Positions 61,983 to 64,000 of a stretch of DNA of 64,000 bases are shown here, piece after piece. Source of the DNA: Pseudemcibacter sp038106445 (GTDB lineage: Bacteria; Pseudomonadota; Alphaproteobacteria; Sphingomonadales; Emcibacteraceae); NCBI GenBank assembly GCA_038106445.1, contig JAYODU010000004.1, positions 150,983 through 214,982 of the forward strand. Direction: 5' to 3'. Each line of letters opens with the position of its first letter. Positions within the stretch are counted from its first letter, which is position 1. The notes under the pieces were generated by a model, which did not search any database, was not told the DNA's origin, and saw only the letters and a program-made list of their open reading frames with translations. The position numbers and the translations under genes were made by a program.

Positions 61983-62222
61983 TAATAAAAATTAATCCAA
62001 ATTGTTCCATTTGCCAAAATCCATTTCCCACTAGAAGCAATACTCTTAGTATCTGAGATTTAATTAATACTATTTTCTATCCCCCCATTATAATTAGTAA
62101 TCCTTTTTTATTACTCCGAAAAATTCCAAAATAAGAGTTTTGAAAGGTTTTAGAGTAATATCCTTATCAACTCAGTTTGAGTATCGAAAGGTATAAAACT
62201 CCTCCTTTATTTGATTTCAACA

Positions 62223-62270
62223 TTTTCCTCACACACCCGCCTCTATAGGAGGCGGTGTGAGTGAGGAAAA
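62223..62270. repeat. Long imperfect hairpin in the gene-poor stretch
   Basis: TTTTCCTCAC...CGCCTC and GAGGCG...GTGAGGAAAA form a stem of about 20 bp with one bulge and few mismatches around a short TATAG loop. It lies 300 bases before the helicase gene. The symmetric A/T flanks let it act as a terminator on either strand, but it may also be a mobile-element remnant. Confidence 0.55.
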
Positions 62271-62508
62271 CGAGTGTCTGCTAACGACCCAAAGCGGTCA
62301 TTCGATAAACTAGAACTCGATTAAAAGCTTGCTATTAACAATATAATGTGATCTAAGCTCGTTGAACGCCGCGTGTGGATGACAATTTCAGCGGCAATTA
62401 ATTCTCGACATTAATTTGATTACTGCCTTGAATCGCCAATAATGGCATAGAAAAATTACGGCAGTTGATCTACACCTCCTCCCAAATGAAATAGAACCTG
62501 AATGTTTT

Positions 62509-62522
62509 CGCACCATTGTGCG
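62509..62522 (+). repeat. Small hairpin upstream of the DEAD-box gene
   Basis: CGCAC-CATT-GTGCG is a perfect 5-bp stem 30 bases before the TTG start, followed by TATTTGTTT. It could be a leader structure in the mRNA, as cold-inducible helicase genes often have structured leaders, or a terminator. Function inferred only. Confidence 0.3.
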
Positions 62523-62552
62523 TATTTGTTTATGGTCGATTGAAGAAACTAT

Positions 62553-63767
62553 TTGAACTATTTTAAAGACCTCGGCCTCGCCGAACCCATCCTTCGCGCC
62601 GTTGCTGCGACAGGATACACAACACCCACACCAATTCAGACCGATGTTATTCCGGTAATGATTAAGAGTAAGGATGTAATTGGTATCGCACAAACAGGCA
62701 CTGGTAAAACCGCTTCCTTTGTTCTTCCGATCCTTGACCGAATTGCAAGAAACAACAAAAAACAGGAAAGCCGGACATGCGGTACATTAATCATTACACC
62801 AACACGTGAGCTTGCATCGCAGATTGCTGATGACATTAAGACATATGGTAAATTTGTGAACGCTACCTCCACGGTAATTGTTGGAGGCGTTAAACCCGGC
62901 CCTCAAATTAAGGCTTGTGCAAAAGGCGTCGATATTGTTGTTGCAACACCCGGAAGATTACTGGACCTCATCAATTCGGGCATGATCCGCCTTAACCAGA
63001 CGTTTCAAGTGATCGCTGATGAAGCCGATCAGATGATGGATATGGGTTTTCTGCCCTCAATCAGAAAAATCATGCAGGTGCTTCCCAAAAATCGTCAAAC
63101 CGTCCTTCTGTCAGCTACAATGCCGACACAGATAAGAAAACTTGCCAAAGAATTTATGAATAATCCTATAGAGATTTCTGTGGCACCTGTTTCAAAGCCG
63201 ATTGAACGTATCACTCAAACAGTTAAACGCGTTGAAAAAGCGAATAAAAGGAAAGTGCTAACTGAAATTTTCGCAGACCCCGAAATTACCAGAGCCGTGG
63301 TGTTTTCCCGCACTAAACATGGTGCCAATAAGATCGTAACCCATTTGGTTAAAGAGGGTCATGATGCCCTTGCAATACATGGCAATAAAAGCCAGACACA
63401 ACGTGAAAAAACCCTCGCAAGTTTTAGGGCTGGTAAGACACGCATACTTGTAGCAACCGATATTGCAGCGCGTGGCATTGATATTGATGATGTTTCACAT
63501 GTTATCAATTTTGACTTACCTGACGTTGCGGAAACCTATGTACACAGGATCGGGCGTACGGCACGAGCTGGCAGAAGTGGCGTCGCAATTTCACTATGCG
63601 ATCCTTCAGAACTTAAGTTGCTACAGGATATTGAAAAGCTAACCAATCAAAAGTTGCTTTCATCTAATCACGGTAAATCAGCTCAAGACCACTCTATGCC
63701 ACCGCGCAAAAAAGTTAAATCGTCAACATCTAAAATCGGCCATGGCCGGCATAGAAATGCCCGTTGA
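62553..63767 (+). CDS. DEAD-box RNA helicase, RhlE-like
   Basis: ATP-dependent RNA helicase of 404 residues with a short basic tail (KKVKSSTSKIGHGRHRNAR). The Q motif is GYTTPTPIQTDVIP, motif I is AQTGTGKTASF, Ia is PTRELASQI, II is DEAD (VIADEADQMMDMGF), III is SAT, V is VATDIAARGIDI and VI is HRIGRTARAGR. The start is TTG at 62553, since an in-frame stop lies 9 bases upstream and MNYFKDLGLAEPIL matches the family N-terminus. Only GAAG-like sequence precedes it. Role in ribosome assembly or RNA decay inferred. Confidence 0.93.
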   Translation: MNYFKDLGLAEPILRAVAATGYTTPTPIQTDVIPVMIKSKDVIGIAQTGTGKTASFVLPILDRIARNNKKQESRTCGTLIITPTRELASQIADDIKTYGKFVNATSTVIVGGVKPGPQIKACAKGVDIVVATPGRLLDLINSGMIRLNQTFQVIADEADQMMDMGFLPSIRKIMQVLPKNRQTVLLSATMPTQIRKLAKEFMNNPIEISVAPVSKPIERITQTVKRVEKANKRKVLTEIFADPEITRAVVFSRTKHGANKIVTHLVKEGHDALAIHGNKSQTQREKTLASFRAGKTRILVATDIAARGIDIDDVSHVINFDLPDVAETYVHRIGRTARAGRSGVAISLCDPSELKLLQDIEKLTNQKLLSSNHGKSAQDHSMPPRKKVKSSTSKIGHGRHRNAR

Positions 63768-63921
63768 GACATCAATAAAAATAATCCCTACTCTAAAAAA
63801 GGAACCCACTATGCAAACGCACTACGTAAAACCGCCCCTGATAAACCAGCGGATGGATTAATGCGCATGCTAGGGGAGTAAAAACTCGACTTACCCGTCA
63901 GATTAGGGACGCCAAGTAAAT

Positions 63922-63956
63922 AAATCAAAGGGGTCAGAGTAAATTGATTTTCCCCT
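63922..63956. repeat. GGGGTCAGAGTAAATT repeat-type element at right edge
   Basis: The string AAAGGGGTCAGAGTAAATTG lies here. AAATCAA (63922-63928) and TTGATTT (63945-63951) are inverted, as are AGGGG and CCCCT, giving interleaved arms. I recall GGGGTCAGAGTAAAT strings flanking REP-associated tyrosine transposase (Y1/RAYT) genes in other proteobacteria. No transposase is inside the window. From 63768 to 63921 I see no gene. Confidence 0.4.
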
Positions 63957-63967
63957 GTGTGCTCCAT

Positions 63968-63995
63968 GAGGTCTGGAGAAGTTATAAAAGACCTC
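63968..63995. repeat. Inverted repeat at window end
   Basis: GAGGTCT (63968-63974) and AGACCTC (63989-63995) are perfect 7-bp arms with a 14-base loop. They directly follow the GGGGTCAGAG element and may be part of the same repeat unit continuing past the window. Confidence 0.4.
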
Positions 63996-64000
63996 CCATT

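Noticed and set aside
62388..62693. Minus-strand 101-residue frame upstream of the DEAD-box gene
   Set aside because: It overlaps the helicase Q motif and motif I, has irregular composition, and no recognisable motif.
1..64000. CRISPR array, complete insertion sequence or prophage
   Set aside because: No regularly spaced identical repeats, transposase, integrase or phage structural gene was found on either strand.

Overview
This 64 kb window is chromosomal DNA of a Gram-negative bacterium, most likely an alphaproteobacterium of low to moderate G+C. Three things point there: the gene order of the division and cell wall (dcw) cluster leading to bamD-recN-ligA; an rpmH-rnpA-yidD-yidC-engB-argB block near a HAD-dapD-dapE block; and the alphaproteobacterial style of MraZ, FtsZ and RNase P RNA. 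The order or genus cannot be fixed from the sequence alone. Most of the window is core genome.

Layout. 1-5.5 kb: 3' part of a UvrD/PcrA helicase and prmA, separated by an opposite-strand trio of exported GIN/DUF2807 repeat proteins. 5.5-10.5 kb: a small two-repeat protein, ligA, recN and bamD. 10.7-13.4 kb: an orphan zinc-binding protein (znuA-like) behind a paired operator, an Lrp/AsnC regulator and hpd. 13.4-30.7 kb: the dcw cluster on the minus strand, mraZ-rsmH-ftsL-ftsI-murE-murF-mraY-ftsW-murG-murC-murB-ddl-ftsQ-ftsA-ftsZ, tightly packed with many 1-8 base overlaps. murD is missing between mraY and ftsW, and lpxC is missing between ftsZ and bamD. 31.0-32.6 kb: RNase P RNA flanked by three small PilZ proteins. 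32.8-41.5 kb: a small lipoprotein, an AmiD-type amidase, an EamA transporter, a TerB/J-domain protein, a fused 5-oxoprolinase, a broken amidohydrolase and an SLT lipoprotein. 41.5-48.3 kb: rmuC, def-fmt-truA, a membrane protein, dapE, dapD and a HAD nucleotidase. 48.4-55.6 kb: a broken DUF2336 gene, zntB, an MscS channel, argB, engB, yidC, yidD, rnpA and rpmH. 55.8-61.7 kb: a VTT-domain protein, a flavin disulfide oxidoreductase, a broken sensor kinase, a cupin and a lipoprotein gamma-glutamyltransferase. 61.8-64 kb: tRNA-Arg(ACG), a gene-poor stretch with repeats, a DEAD-box helicase, and a repeat region at the right edge.

Functionally, dapD and dapE supply meso-diaminopimelate to the MurE of the dcw cluster. 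The Mur/MraY/FtsW/FtsI set builds septal peptidoglycan, and AmiD and the SLT lipoprotein remodel it. def-fmt-truA and rpmH-rnpA with the separate rnpB serve translation and tRNA maturation. YidC and YidD serve membrane protein insertion. The gamma-glutamyltransferase and 5-oxoprolinase, although 20 kb apart, belong to the same glutathione/gamma-glutamyl route.

The most notable observations are three damaged genes within 20 kb: in-frame TAA codons in an amidohydrolase and a DUF2336 gene, and a sensor kinase that has lost its phosphoacceptor domain. Others are the precise absence of murD and lpxC, a 10-bp-phased TGGGA array overlapping the mraZ promoter, the GIN trio with different coil numbers, the PilZ trio around rnpB, and repeat-rich DNA after tRNA-Arg and at the right edge. 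I see no CRISPR array, complete insertion sequence, prophage or clear new defence system.
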